DNA of 64,000 nucleotides from Myrica gale (GCA_963930655.1 OZ005608.1:16244001-16308000), one strand, 5' to 3'; counted from the stretch's first letter, positions 32,677 to 45,789 are shown. Notes: a model not told the origin generated them from the sequence alone. Numbers and translations are program-made.

Positions 32677-35584
32677 CTTGTGATGCCAAGATGAATGAAT
32701 CATCGCTTAATCGATCTTCATACCATTACGTACGTATCGACTGAATGATCTAGCTTCGGGGTTTGGACCTTTAGCAAGCCATAGAACCCTCTTTGGAAGT
32801 TCATATTTTGAATATGTTTTCCCCAGACAACAACTCAAGATTAACACTATTTATAAGTTTTAAAGTAAGCAAGCAATGCAAAACATTTTAAACATAACAC
32901 ATACATAGTCTGGAAACCAGTCAAAAAATTCATCCCTATGCATCTTATCGATGAAATAATCTGTGGGCTTCCTACAGTTGCTTGCCTTCAATCGATTCTT
33001 ATGCATTTTGCATGGACAATAGAACTAAAACTTAATTCTATTTGATGTGAACATTCTCAATGGAAGAGTTATATGTCTAACATCACTTACGTGCGAATTT
33101 GGACTAACTCATCGCAATTAAAAATGACATATCGATGGGCTTGCATGCACGCCTTTGTATCAAGACGAACATAAGAAATTCCTCCCATAGTGTCGTTTAA
33201 ATTTCTTGGGGATCTATGAAAGATCGTTGGAACTGATTCTAAATATCTTGAACAAAAAGTTAGGCATTCATCTGTGATGTATCCTTCAGCAATAGAGCCT
33301 TCAGGTGCGGCTATATTGCGAACATAAGATTTGAAATGATGCATGCACCTACAACAACAATATTACATTTCAAACAATAACACACATGTGAAAGAAACCT
33401 ACGTAACATATTACTATAACTAATATTAACTCTCTATAGGATACATCCACCGATGTTTGACCGGTCCACCCATCTTACATTTTGCAAGTAGATGTAAGAC
33501 CAAGTGCACCATAACAGTAAAAAAAGGCAGAATTATCATTTCATGTTGACACAATGTTATGGGAATTTGAGCCTCAAGTCAATCTAGGTCCTCTAATCGT
33601 AATGTTTTCGAACAAATTTTCATAAAGAAACATGACAATTTGATTAAAGGAGAATAAATATTGCTTGCTAATAATCTTCATATGGCAATGGGCATCAAAT
33701 GTTGCATCAAGATGTGACAGTCATGACTCTTCAAACCGATGATATTACGTTGTTAAATCTTGACACAACGTGATAGGTTTGAAGCAAAACCATCCGACAC
33801 TTTCACATTCTTTATCACTTTTAAGAAGCCTTCTTTCTCCTCGCGAGTCATTGAGAAGCAAGTTGTAGTCAAATACACATTTCCTACTGGAGTGGTCTTT
33901 GGATGAAGATCATGTCTTATTCCCATGCTTTGTAAGTCAAGACGTGCCATATAGTTATCTTTTATCTTCCCGTCCATATTTAACAATGTACCAATAATGT
34001 TGTCAACTACGTTCTTCTCTATATGCATCACATCTAGATTATGGCCCAACATATTATCCTTCCAGGGAAATGTAAAATACTTCTTTTCTTCCATACACTT
34101 GACTCAAAATGTTCAATGCCCTCTAGTTACTTCAAAATTTCATCACCGGTCAAATGATCTTTGATTTCTTCTCCACCTATGATTTAATGGTAAGAATCGT
34201 CTATGTCCCATGTAGCAAAATTTCCTGCCATTATCCAACCACCGTGAAGAAGTCTAAAACATACAACATGGACATGCAAGACGTCCTTTTGTACTCCATC
34301 CAGAGAGGTCACCATATGCAGGAAAATCGCTAATTGTCCACATCAATGTCGGACGCATCTTAAACATATCTTTCGAAGCAATGTCTAAGTATCTAACCCA
34401 ACATCCCACAACTCTTTTAACTCCAATATCAAGGGCTCTAGATATACATCTATCTTGAAATTAGGAAATTTGGGTCCAAGAATAAGCAATGACAACACTA
34501 AAGATCAATGTTTCATGCATATCCAAGGAGGCAAGTTATATGGTATCAATATGACTGGCCATGTACTATGACTAGTACTCATGTTCCTAAAAGGATTGAA
34601 CCCATCCGCCGCTAACCCAAGCCTGACATTACGAGGATCAGAAGCAAAATCAGCATACTGAGAATCAAATGCCTTCCAAGCTAGACCATCTATCGGATGC
34701 CTTAACAACCCATTATTTATTCGGCCATCACGATGCCATTTCATATGAGAAGTAGTTTTTGAGGACATGAATAGCCTATGTAATCGCTGCTTTAAAGGAA
34801 ACCACTGCAAAGTCTAAGTCAGTTTTCTCTTGGATCTCTTAGATGATCCACCTTCATTCTGTGACAAATTATTTCTCTCCCCATTGCCCTTCCATTTTGA
34901 TGCTCCACACTTTGAACAAACTTTCACATTCTCATTCACATTCCAAAACAACATACAACCATTTGCACAAACAAGGATCTTTTCATTTCCAAGGCCTAAC
35001 TCTTTCATATACTTTTTAGCTTCATAAGTGTCCTTTGGCAATTTAGCACTCGCAGGAACATATCACCCAGTGTTTGGAGTAACCACGTAAAAGAGGTATT
35101 ACTCCACCCTCCCATACACTTCAAATGATATAATTGTACAACAGCAGTTAGCTTACTAAATTTTGTTGACCTTGCATTCAAAGGATCGCCTGCATCTTAA
35201 GCATTTCATAAAATTTTGAAGCCGTATCATTATGATATTCTCTTTCCGGTTCACATGGAAATACCTCATGTAATAGTCCATGCATCCCAGTTGATGTTTG
35301 ACACATTTGACTAACTCGAACAAAAATAGAGGACTACTAGATGCTGCTCTTTCTTGCGATTCACCGTGCTCAAACCAATAGTCGTAACCCGCAGACATCC
35401 CATATTGGACCAAATGGTCATGTACTGTACGTATGTTATACCTCTTGTAATTGACGCACTTTACACAAGGGCAACAAATTCTCCCATCACTACCCATACT
35501 CTTAGATGCAAAACTTAGAAACTCATTGACTCCCAATACATATTCTCTTGTCCCACATTTCTTGTTCATCCAACTCTTGTCCAT
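32677..35584 (-). pseudogene. CACTA (En/Spm) TNP2-type transposase gene, main part
   Basis: Starts at the ATG at 35,584 (MDKSWMNKKCGTREY...) with the transposase-associated domain, including CPCVKCVNYKRY (35,156-35,584). Reading left: a zinc-ribbon-like segment, CANGCMLFWNVNENVKVCSKCGASKWKG (in part, 34,814-35,041); the TNP2/Transposase_21 core with RWHRDGR-like, HPIDGLAWKAFD and LGLAADGFNPF (34,505-34,810); frames broken through 34,100-34,500; NMLGHNLDVMHIEKNVVDN (33,990-34,090); a DUF4218 region (GLKSHDCHILMQHL to GPVKHRWMYP, 33,430-33,752); PEGSIAEGYITDECLTFCSRY (33,200-33,310); and the start of DUF4216 (LAKGPNPEARSFSRYVRNG, near 32,730-32,790). Several frameshifts and stops make it inactive. 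The gene continues at 26,172 beyond the nested LTRs. TNP2 proteins cut and join CACTA ends; the family is known, inactivity is inferred. Confidence 0.9.
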
Positions 35585-36685
35585 GAGCGCTAATAAAAAC
35601 TATATGAAATGCAACAAAAAAGCTATGTATCATTTTAATGTTCATCACATGTTATCAAGATTTTGTTATAATCTAACATAAACCAAAAAACAAACATTAA
35701 CCAATAAAACTGACATTATACAATCACTATTCAACTTAGAGATCCCTCCATAAAGAGGACTTGCCTCGTTTCACCTCAGGTTAGACCTCCAACGTCAGTG
35801 TAGATGTATCCACCAGGAAGTGATCTCAAAAGTTAAATAAATATAAATATAAACATATATCAACAAACAAACAAACAAACATTAAACAACACAAACCGCT
35901 TCCTCCAATCTCCAACAAAAACCACAAAACCAACAACATATAACAGTTACCCCTCCAATCTCTAATAAAATCCACAGAACCACAAACAAGTAATAGTTAG
36001 TCCTGCCCTCGGCCTTCCAACAAAAACCACAAACTCCAATCTCCGACAAAAACCAACAAACAATAATAATAGTAATTGATGTTAGAGAATCAAAATACCA
36101 CTGACCTGTTCCTGAGCAATTCCTTATGAGCAGCTCACCTATCTACCCTCAATTAGGAACAACAACCAAATCTGAAAATATATTAGAATCAGTTTCTAAG
36201 CTTCGAAAAAAGCACATAGATATATCATATGCACTTAACTCTAAGAGGAACGAAGCTAATGCTATATTCTTGATAAAACGAAATTATAATATTTTACAAA
36301 AAAATGAAACATTTATTTTCTAAGTTGGTTAAAAAATTAGTGATTGTAAACTTATTTTCATGTTGGGAAAAGACAACTCAAGTGCCCTTTATACGAAATC
36401 TGGCTGAAATAACCTGAAAAATGCATCTTTCTTGGCCAGAAATGAGAAGAAAAAATGCAACCACAGATTAACACACAAATGGTAGTGGGAATAAGATTCC
36501 AAATGAAAGGCAACTGCCACATTAAATGTTTGATGAAGTGTGTTTGTATCGCAGAAAAACAAAGGATCTATACCCTGAATTCAAGGCACTGAATATGTTT
36601 GATAAGTGTTACCATGGATTTTGAGAGCCACAAGTGTATGTCATGAGAAGAACTTTTTTTCCTTTGCACAATTCATTCTTCTTTG
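35585..36685. other. Upstream of the CACTA transposase; no gene
   Basis: AT-rich. It includes runs of 'acaaacaaacaaac' near 35,865 and repeated 'ctccaatctccaacaaaaacc'-like phrases between 35,900 and 36,060. It should contain the CACTA 5' leader and possibly its terminus, but no CACTA terminal sequence was found. Confidence 0.4.
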
Positions 36686-37927
36686 TGTTGGCTTTTGTGC
36701 ACAATAGAGATTTTGATGATTTCAATAAATGGATTAAGTTTATAAAATGAGCATTTTCAAAGACAAAGTCATGCTTCATCAAAGAGCCAAAGACATAAAG
36801 AAAGAAGATCAAGAAGATGCAAGGAGCTCAAAAAGTGAAGATTCAAGACCTTAGAGTATAAGCTTGTAATTCTTTATTTCACTTTTGACAAAGATTATGA
36901 ATCACACTTGCATATCTTTCAAAACGTGCATAAACTGTTTTACCTTTTGTTTGAATAAAATGTTTTTAAAAGTTTCAAAACACTCCAATCAAACTCTCAA
37001 ACCTTTCATATACTTATAGGAAGTAAGGCTTTAAAATTGGGTGTTTAAAAGTGGTCAAAAGCATTGTTTTAAAAGAACCGGACTATGGGCTTAAGTTGAA
37101 GCGGTAGACCGGTCTTCGACCGCTTGGTATAGGGGTCGATCGGTTGATTTTAAAATAGAGTTGTTGTGCTTCTGACAATATGATCGTTGGGTAATGGTAA
37201 CTTGAAGCGGTCGACCGACTCGTTTTAACAGACGATTCTCAATGGCAATAAACAGCTAGTTTTCATATGTGCCCTATAAATACACATCCATAACGTCTGA
37301 AATACATACACAACGACCACATAACATTTCTACTACTTAAAAAATATTCTAAACCTTCATATTCCATATTTCTCATATCATTCACACAAAACACACTTTC
37401 ATATCATTGTCTTTGTGTGAATAAAGAGATAGTGCTTTCCACTTTTATATCCACTTTGAGAGAGTTTTGTTCTTGTAATCTTCCTATCAAAAGAGGTGTT
37501 TACTTTAGTGAGGTTGTTCACTAAAGAAGAAGCTTTGAGAGGGTATATCTCAAGCTTGGTGAGATTGTGAGTGGTTAGCTAGAAAAACCACTTGGGTGGG
37601 TTTGAGTGTTGAGCCCAAGAAAACACTTGTACGGTTCTCTAACACCCGGAAGCTAGAGTGTATACTATTGGAAGAATAGTGGAAAACCTCAAGGCTCGGT
37701 GAAAGAGCCTGAGAGGTGGATGTAGGCGGGTTTGCCGAACCACCTAAAAATCAAGTGTTTGTTTCTCTTACACTTCTCTTTACTTTTAGCATGTATTTAT
37801 ACCTATTGCATACTTATACTTCTGCTAAAGTAGTATTTACTTGCAAACACGATTTTGGGGGTTAAAACCGAAATGTTTAGAAAACCAATTCACCCCCTCT
37901 TGGGTTGCCTTAATCCTAGGACTCACA
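36686..37927 (+). mobile_element. 5' LTR of a second SIRE-like copia element
   Basis: Starts TGTTGGCTTTTGTGCAC and ends ...CCTAGGACTCACA. It is colinear with the LTR at 19,537-20,783. U3 carries 'gcggtagaccggtc', 'ggtcgatcggtt' and 'gcggtcgaccga' motifs (37,090-37,220). TATAAATA is at 37,275-37,282. ATTGATATCAGAG follows as primer binding site. The two LTRs differ enough to be separate insertions of one family. Confidence 0.8.
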
Positions 37928-37981
37928 ATTGATATCAGAGTTTTGTCCTCATTATACAAGATTTAGCAAACTTGAGTTAGA

Positions 37982-38315
37982 ATGACAACTTCAAGCTTCA
38001 ACACTAGAGTTGAAGGACTTTCCACACTTAGACCACCTCTTTTTAAAGGAAGTGATTATGCATATTGGAAAGTTAGGATGAGTATTTATTTACAATCTAT
38101 TGATTATGATTTGTGGATATGCATTTTAAATGGACCACATGTGCCTACAAAGAAAGTTGGAGAGGTTGAAACTCTCAAAAGCGAAAACGAATATGATGCA
38201 AATGATAAAATGAAAATCTCTCTAGATGAAAGAATCATGAACATATCATATTGTGCATTGGATAAAGGAGAAATTAATAAAATTGCGTCTTGCTCAAATG
38301 CTAGAGATAAAAGAA
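37982..38315 (+). pseudogene. Truncated SIRE-like copia gag
   Basis: Starts at the ATG at 37,982 (MTTSSFNTRVEGLSTLRP), 55 bases after the LTR. About 110 codons match the gag at 20,843: DYAYWKVRMSIYLQSIDYDLW and IMNISYCALDKGEINKIASC. The similarity stops near 38,315 and the frame runs into unrelated sequence, so the rest of the element is deleted. Confidence 0.85.
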
Positions 38316-38880
38316 ATATCACAGTATTTACCAATAACCATCATGTTAAAAAATACAATCAATGTTTTTCTTTGAATGTTTTTTAAGTAATAAAGCGTAA
38401 TTGATAGAAACCTTCTTTTAAGTTTTAACAATAAAATAAGACCTAAGATTAAGCCTACGAATGCATCATAACACATGAACATGTATCGGGATATACCATA
38501 AAACACTAAAAACACAACAACATGCAGAAAGAATATTCTACACATCAGGTATGCAGGCTAGACCATATTAGGCAGACACTATCACAGGCCTATCGGAAAA
38601 CAATAGTAACAACTAGCTAAAAGCGTAGAATGAGTATCTTATGTGGTCAATATAAGTTTAGGAATTTATAACTAGATTAATAAATTTACAAATAGTCGTG
38701 AGTGCAAGAGCTAGCTTTGATAAATTTTCAATAACCATATTTTCTACTGTTTTTTTCCTATGTTTTACATGAAATTTAGTTTATAAAAATTGTATTCTCA
38801 AATTTATAAAAATTGTATTCTCAAATTTATAAAAATTATGTTCTTGAATCACCCCTAGAGATTGAGTCTAAACTTGGTTT
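38316..38880. other. AT-rich sequence, no gene
   Basis: Nothing coding. A short duplication ('tttataaaaattgtattctcaaa') occurs at about 38,780-38,825. Confidence 0.5.
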
Positions 38881-41800
38881 ATTCAAGTGTAAGAATATAT
38901 AAGATCGACAACATGGACTCTGATCGTCATGATCAATTAAAGTACTCTCATTATCAACAAAGATCGTCCGCACGGTCTGACATAGACATCTGAACATCTG
39001 CGACAGTCTACGTATGATTGACGTGCATCTATTTTTGAAGAACAAGGAAAATAGTTGTGCACATCCGCACGCTCACATATAATCCGAACGCGTGTTGCAA
39101 TAATTTCGGTTAATGGTGGTACTCCACGTTGCACATTACAAACGTCTGACCGTCCACCCAGAGTCATCCCATCTGGACACCTTCATTTCGATAAGATTTT
39201 TCTAATCGTGCATGATTTGGAATTTAATGCAGAGGAATCTAACTGGTCCACATAAAAAACGGTAACATCGAACGGCCGTGAACGTCCCGTCCGAACAGAG
39301 TGGACGGATTTTAAAGTTGAACGAAAGTCATTTGAACGTGATTTAACATAAATCGACAATTTTTACACGACAGTTTCTCTTATTTCTCAACCTACATTCA
39401 CGTTTCTCGTCCAGCAATCTTTCATTTCCATTGTGTTCCTCGTATTCACTTGGTTTTTTGCATAAAAATCGTGTTTTTTAACTTATTTACGTAGAAATTT
39501 TATGAACGATTTTCAGCTACTACAGATTTTTGATGGCCCATATTTGTATTGATATGAATTGCATGATGTTGTAGGATTGTTTAGGCTATAATTTCAATGT
39601 TATTTGATGTTGGTTTGGGGGAGTTTTGAAGGTAGGAGATAGACCAGCCATGGCTGAGTCAACTCTGTCTTCTATCCTACGACAGGTCTGGACGGGCTGA
39701 ACTCGTCCAGACAGATAGTTTTAAATTGTCTAAAGTTATATTTGAGAACTTTGCCATTTTAATTAAAACATGAAGACAGTTTGATGTCCTGTGCGGATGG
39801 TGTTGTACATTATATGATGTCGTTTAGTCTAAGATAATTACTTATATTTATATTTTTTAAACTACGTTATTTTTTAACAATACATTCAAACGGTCAACTG
39901 TCATGTGCGAACGTTTTGCTGTTATACGCTGTCGTTTTGCCAAGGATATATACACATGTTGATTTTTTTAGTACTATTTTTTGCAACGGACACTTATTTT
40001 ATCGTGCACACGTCTGTTCAATAAACTTTCATTTTACTACACGTGCAGATGGCTTAATTTGCATGCGGACTTTTGCCCTTTATACGCTGTCATTTCTTTA
40101 GCCATTCGAACGGATTTGTATGTGCGTTGGGACGTGTTTCAGATATACATTGTCATTTTATTTGGCATATATACATGTATTAGAAAACATTTTTTAAAGA
40201 TTATTTTTGTTGCAGACGATAGCGTTCTCGCGTTTATTCAATACAACTAAGTCATTTTACATAGCGTTCAGACGTTAAATGAGACATCCAAACTGTATTT
40301 TGATCATGTGTGAATGGAATGTAACACTATGTGGAAAGTAAATCCCTGACATTTTTTTGTTTTATACAGATTAAAAAATCTTTAAACGCCATCGTTTGTC
40401 ATCTACCTCATTTTTTGGGATCTCTGCGTAAGAGGATCCTCAGAGTCAGTAGGATTACTTGAAGTGGGAGGAGCTGCTGGCCCAGCAGCGGGCTGAGTTC
40501 CTGAGCCAATCAGTGACCGTGGAGCTTGAGGTTTGCGTAGTTAACTTCGAGAGCTTGTGGTATCAGGGCAGAAGTATTGGCGCGGTTTTGGGAGATCAGG
40601 GTTGGATCGGGTATCTAAAGAGAGAAGGCGTGACATCTGCATATTTGGTCTAGGAGTTTTATGCAGCCCTATTAGACGTTGTGGACATTTATGCACAAGT
40701 ATGGAGCGTCACTGTACACAAGGTGACATTTCTGGACATCTTCATGAGTCTTCTAGCTGAAGCGAAGATCAATGGAACTACCGCGTTGTCATACAATCTA
40801 CTCCTGACAAAGTTCCTCCATGGTGTGGGTTGCATGGATAGTCTGGACGAGGAATGGAAGACGCCTATCGATCTCATCCATCAAAATACAATGAGCCATT
40901 CTGAGGATTAGATTAGGCGATAGCAACAACCACAGGGTCCTGCTCTGGAGTGCAGTAGCTGGAGGAACAACCCCCTCATTTACTATGTCGGGGAGCGACC
41001 AGCCTAGGCCAATGCAGTTATTTTACCGACGCATCAGTTATACGTTAACTTGGGGACCGTTTGACCGATATGGAGTCTCAAATGGCGAGATTACTGCATT
41101 TCTCACTATCACTTCGGGCAATTTGCGTGATGTTAAAGAGGTTGGGCGCTATTGAGGATCACATGTGGAAGATGAGCGAGAACCTAAGAGATGGATCCAT
41201 TGAGCCAGGACCAGAGCACGATTCTGTTTTATGATTTTTATGATATATTTTCACTGTTACGTATATTTATGGTCGTACTGGATATTTATTTTTGACATTT
41301 TAGTATAGTTTATATTTGAATATTTATTTTGATTTCATTTATGATTGGTATTGCATATATTTTTTTATTATAGTTTAATATTTAAGTTTGGATATGTTAA
41401 GTAAAAAAATATTAATTACATACTTTATTAAAAATAATTTTTTAATTACTATTAATATGTTATTAAGAAATGAAATATCATTATCACATTATAAATAAAT
41501 GAGACGAGAACGTTTGGACATTCTATAGATCGTTTGCACGATCTGTCTATCTAAATAGCAACGTTTTGTAAATGGAAAACGATGTTGTCTTAGTCGAAAC
41601 AGTACATACATAAGGTTTGATGTGTTGTGTGGACGACTGTTGGATAAAATGATGTCGTTCAATTGTATTTAAAACGATGTCATTGGCTTGTACTAATAAT
41701 TTGTTATATTTTATTCATGACCGTCTAGACGGTTGTCTTTAAAGACGGCATCGTTTGTTTAGCAAACGGATTGGAGTACCGTCCGGACGGAGACGAAATT

Positions 41801-42450
41801 CTTGGCGGCAACTTTTGGTGCCAAAATTTTCATGCATGAAGTTCGGACGTAACTTTTACACATCCAGACGGGTTTTACAAAGAATGAAAGTGTCGAAACT
41901 CAGAGACTTATCATTCACTCGGTATACTCTCAAATCCTCTTCAATCCATCATTTTTAATCATTTCTTGTTAAGGAAGCATCTGTCGACCAATAGAAGGAG
42001 GTTGAAGCATAGATTGAAGTAATTTTGGATCAATTTGGAAGGATTGTGAGATTTGGAAGCATTTTGAGGTACAGTATTTTATGATTTTTGTAGGTTTTGA
42101 GTGGAAATGAGTTGTTTTTGCTGATGTTTGATTGTTTAATGTTTTGAGTAGGTTAGAAACATGTTGGGTATTGATTGGTACGAAATGGTGACGTAAAACA
42201 TGTTGTGGGATTGAAATCGATTTGTGGAGATATGGATTATCGAAGGATTTGTTCTTCGACTATCGCAATCTGGACACTTACTGTTGTTGTCCGAATGATT
42301 TATTTGGCAATTGAAACCGTTTGGACCTTATTCATGGAGTGCATAAGTGTTTCATGAAACGGTTACACTTTGTGGTTGTGGCTGTGCGGGCGGTTGTTAA
42401 TTCGTCTAGACAGTTTTGCTTGAAGTTTATTTAATATTGTTTTGTTTTGC
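38880..42450. repeat. Field of degenerate CGTCCG(N)ACG and ACGNTGTCGTTT motifs
   Basis: More than twenty variants of a C/G-core motif recur on both strands, for example 'cgtccgcacggtc' (38,966), 'cgtccgaacagagtggacgg' (39,287), 'tcgtccagacag' (39,703), 'cattcgaacgg' (40,103), 'ccgtctagacgg' (41,720) and 'ccgtccggacgg' (41,779). A second motif, 'tatacgctgtcgttt' or variants, recurs at about 39,814, 39,923, 40,081, 40,144, 41,590, 41,650 and 41,670. Between about 39,780 and 40,260 the two motifs alternate, suggesting a decayed tandem repeat. This resembles transposase-binding subterminal repeats of a DNA transposon, but the field is unusually long. Its centre holds the ORF remnant at 40,441. 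Confidence 0.6.
40441..41238 (+). pseudogene. Transposon-associated ORF remnant ('plant transposon protein' type)
   Basis: In frame from about 40,441: KWEELLAQQRAEFLSQSVTV, VNFESLWYQGRSIGAVLGDQ and GWIGYLKREGVTSAYLV, a stop at 40,652, then EFYAALLDVVDIYAQVWSV and SYNLLLTKFLHG to a stop at 40,909. A later stretch (about 41,050-41,238) resembles a coiled-coil tail (MESQMARLLHFSL, AIEDHMWKMSENL). The pattern 'GW..L......V...V..FYA.L' is typical of uncharacterised plant transposon proteins. Function unknown. At least one stop and a frame change make it non-functional. Confidence 0.5.
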
Positions 42451-42906
42451 ATTTAGTAGCCCTTAGACCCGTTTGGTAATTATCGAGTGTTTTTACTGCA
42501 GAACGCGCAGTAATTCGTGAATTTTCCAAGTTGTGGATAGTTTGGGATTAAATTATCTATAATGTACGTAAATATTCTCATCATTGTGCATGGCGTAGTT
42601 AGAAATTTCAACAATACTCTCTTTTTGTCCTCTGGATGCATATTCAACGTTGTGCTTACACACTTGCCTCTTGTCAGTGGGTGTATAACATCAACGTTGA
42701 ATGCTTGTATCTGGGTACTAAGGGGAGATGCTACCGAAATTTCTAACGCGTCGGCCACAATGCTAGGGTCATTTATGCACATTATGGATAATCTAATCCT
42801 AAATGGGATAGGACCTATCATCACCTTGGAGAAATAAGGTTTTAGAGGTGAACTGTCACTCTATGTTTGATTGTTTTATGCATATCTATGACTAAAGGCA
42901 CAAAAA

Positions 42907-43885
42907 ATGGATAAGAGCGGTGTGAAGTAAAAGGAAGGTGTCCGAGAATTTATGAGTATCTTCAGGAAATCTACGGATATTTTTTCCAAATTATTCAAGA
43001 AATGGAGGATCACCTGTTCATAAATGTGTTTGAGAAGAGTCATAATGATTGGGTATTGCACGTAGAACTAATTCCAAGAATCACCTCTTTTGATCGAGCA
43101 GTGTCTAAAAGACATGTAGAGCTGAGTAGTGAGGAGTCTGATGGGAATATAAATGATAACATCCAAGACATGTTAGAGGACTTCGATGCGGGAGCATATG
43201 ATACTGCCAGCCCAATGGAATCGGGGTGTGTGGATGGATTTTCTGCATATGGCAAGTTGTGGTAGGATGCTAAGCGATAATTATATCCTGGGTGTGTCAA
43301 GTATTCGAAATTTTCTCTTGTAGTAAAATTACTCCATATGAAGTCGGAGAATAACTTGAGCGTAAAGGCATTTGAGGACATGTTAGGGTTGATAAAAGAC
43401 TTATTACCCAATGGGGAGACATTACCGAAATATTTATATGAGGCAAAACAATTGAGGAAGAATTTAAGATTTAGTTATGACAATATACATGCATGTCAGA
43501 ATGACAACATTTTGTTTTGAAAGCATTATAGCAAGTTACAGGAGTGTCCGGTGTGTGGGGAGTCGAGTTGGAAGTACAATGAAAATGCTAAGTCAAAGGT
43601 CTCCCAGGAAGTGTTGCGACATTTTCCATTGAAACCGAGGTTGAAACGGTTGTTTATCTCACGTCAGACGGCTATGGATATGCGGTGGCACCAAGAGAAA
43701 TAGTGGTCGAAGACGAGGTGATGAGTCATCCTGTGGACTTGATGGCTCAGAATGACGTCGATCTGCTTCTGCACGTCACTGAGACACTACGTCGTGCTAT
43801 ATCTATATCGGACAGTGATGATAAGTCGTGTGATGATAGTGAGGATAGTGATAGCTCCAAAGAGTCCAACCCCAATTATTAAAGT
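42907..43885 (+). pseudogene. Second CACTA transposase remnant with internal deletion
   Basis: Starts at the ATG at 42,907 (MDKSG, stop, then KEGVREFMSIF), matching the N-terminus of the minus-strand copy. Then come an acidic linker (43,100-43,260), KAFEDMLGLIKDLLPNGETLPKY (43,360-43,430), a zinc-ribbon HACQNDNILF...CPVCGESSWKY (43,490-43,575), and LRHFPLKPRLKRLF with MRWHQEK (43,610-43,703). After HPVDLMA the sequence passes directly to an acidic Ser/Asp-rich C-terminus ending at 43,882, so the TNP2 core, DUF4218 and DUF4216 are missing. It carries in-frame stops and is on the strand opposite to the CACTA gene at 25,946-35,584. Confidence 0.75.
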
Positions 43886-45060
43886 GGTTTTACGAAAATC
43901 TTTGTTGATTATGAGATGTTTATTTCACACATTCATATTTTATTTCTCTGACAATAATAGAGTTTCTCACTTGTTTTCTTTGTGCAGTCACAGGACGTCG
44001 CCATGGCAGCTGGAGGAAAAGGTCTTCGTTGTGATTCAGGTTCTAGATCTATTGGTGTTAGTGATCAGACCAGGACTAGAGCAGTTGCGACTCCTGCAAA
44101 TGCAGCAACAACAACTTCAAATGGAGCAGACGATGAAGTACCATCTCCTGCCACTACAAAAAGACAGGTCTGTAGTGGTGGTCATTAAAAACGCCGTTAA
44201 AGGGTGTTTTAGAGGCGTTTTTCAAAAAAAACTGCTAAAAGGGGTCTATAGCATTCGTTTTAACGACGGTGGCTGACCGCTGCTACACACCCCCTTTGGT
44301 AGCGACGATGAATCGATGCCAACTTCAACCTTTGTGCAGCAAGCTCCCCCACCACTCGGCCCGGTCAAGGAACTAAGAATAAATGTTAAAAGTCGAGAGC
44401 TCTTCACAAGCTTTTAGGTCCTAAATAGTAGAAACCAAGACAGTTCTATCGAAATTGTAGTCACAATAAGCCCATAATTAATAAATTTTGTATTTTGTTG
44501 TTAATACTAATATCATTATATTAACAGCTTGAAATCAGTGTTTGTAGAATGAAACAAATACGCAAAGTCAAACTCCTAGAGCAAGAACAAGAAGTGGTAA
44601 GGCATCACTTACATTTACTGTACCACCACCTACAACACCTCAAACTCCAGTCACTGAGCTTACATCTCAGCCTACACTTGTTGTCACAAAGAAGATGAAG
44701 AGCAGACCAACGAGTGCATCATAGTCGCTGTCTTTGATTGCATCTAGGGTGCATCGAAGGTCTGGAACATTAGTGGGTCAACTAGATAGCGCGTTAGGTT
44801 GAGGATATCAAAAGGAGGATCCAATTGAGGTGATGGTTGTGTTTGGTGCACCCCACAAACATTATGAGCTCAATTTGGGTCTGGTTACATTACTACTCAG
44901 ATGCAGACACTGCAAACTCTTCGAGGATTGTGGTCTCTACCATTGAGCAGGCCATTAAGAGGATTAAAGCTAAGATGAAGAGAAAGAATATTGATAAGCG
45001 TCTTGGGAACATTTTGTGGTTCGTTGTGTTTTTTATGACTCTGTTGTTCAAGGGTTGATA
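43886..45060 (+). other. Possible second CACTA ORF remnants, unresolved
   Basis: Short Thr/Pro/Ala-rich frames (43,982-44,188; 44,295-44,418; 44,580-44,722) look like pieces of one protein, including QQAPPPLGPVKELRINVKSREL and SLTFTVPPPTTPQTPVTELT. They follow the CACTA transposase remnant on the same strand, where the TNPA-like gene of such elements may lie. I cannot recognise a domain with confidence. Confidence 0.3.
44171..44287. mobile_element. 117-bp CACTA-like mini-element
   Basis: Ends TGTAGTGGTGGTCA and TGACCGCTGCTACA are inverted repeats (11 of 14 match). TGTAGTG is the complement of the CACTACA terminus seen at 6,539, and the interior ('aaaaacgccgttaaa', 'gaggcgtttttc', 'cgttttaacgacgg') uses the same motifs as the CACTA subterminal region at 6,539-7,250. 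It interrupts a Thr/Ala-rich frame. Confidence 0.55.
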
Positions 45061-45789
45061 GTAACACTGTGTTTTTTGTGACAATGTTGTTTAAGGGTAA
45101 CACTATGTCTTTGAACAGTTGGTCATGGTAATCTTTTGGAGCAGTTTGATGTTGCTAATATTTAAGCTTATTGTGTATTTGATACATTTGGATATTTAAG
45201 CTCGTGAAGAACTTTGATATCTAAGCTCATTGTAATCTTTTGAAGCAGTTTAATGTTGCTGATTGAAGCTTTGTAAGCTCACTATTAATTAGAAACTCAT
45301 TTTGGTGCTTGCATTTTTTCACTCAAACATTGTTAATGTTTTATAGAGAATCATTGTTTTAGCTGCAATTGTGACCATACATGCTCGAAAAATTTAGAAG
45401 ACATTTACAGGTTATACAAGGTTTGCAACAAATGCCTTGAAGGCAATAAACATATTACAGGTTACATTTCAATTTACAACAAATGCTTTGAAGGCACTTA
45501 TTGGTTCATCAACTAATATCTATAACAAACAATACAATGTCAATTCCTGACATTAACAAAAATTGCTTATAGGTTCCATTACAATAAATGTCACTAATGA
45601 TGCAATACAAAAAATGCCTTTAAGGCAATGACATGACTAAATTCCAACTTTAGTTATTGTGCCAAGGCTAGGGAAAGACCCACTTCCTTTCCTCTGACAT
45701 ACACGGAAGGAAACAACAATAAAACAATCAGCAGCCACGACAAAGTCAACATCCTCCTGTAGAATATATTGTTTTCATTGTGACTATCT

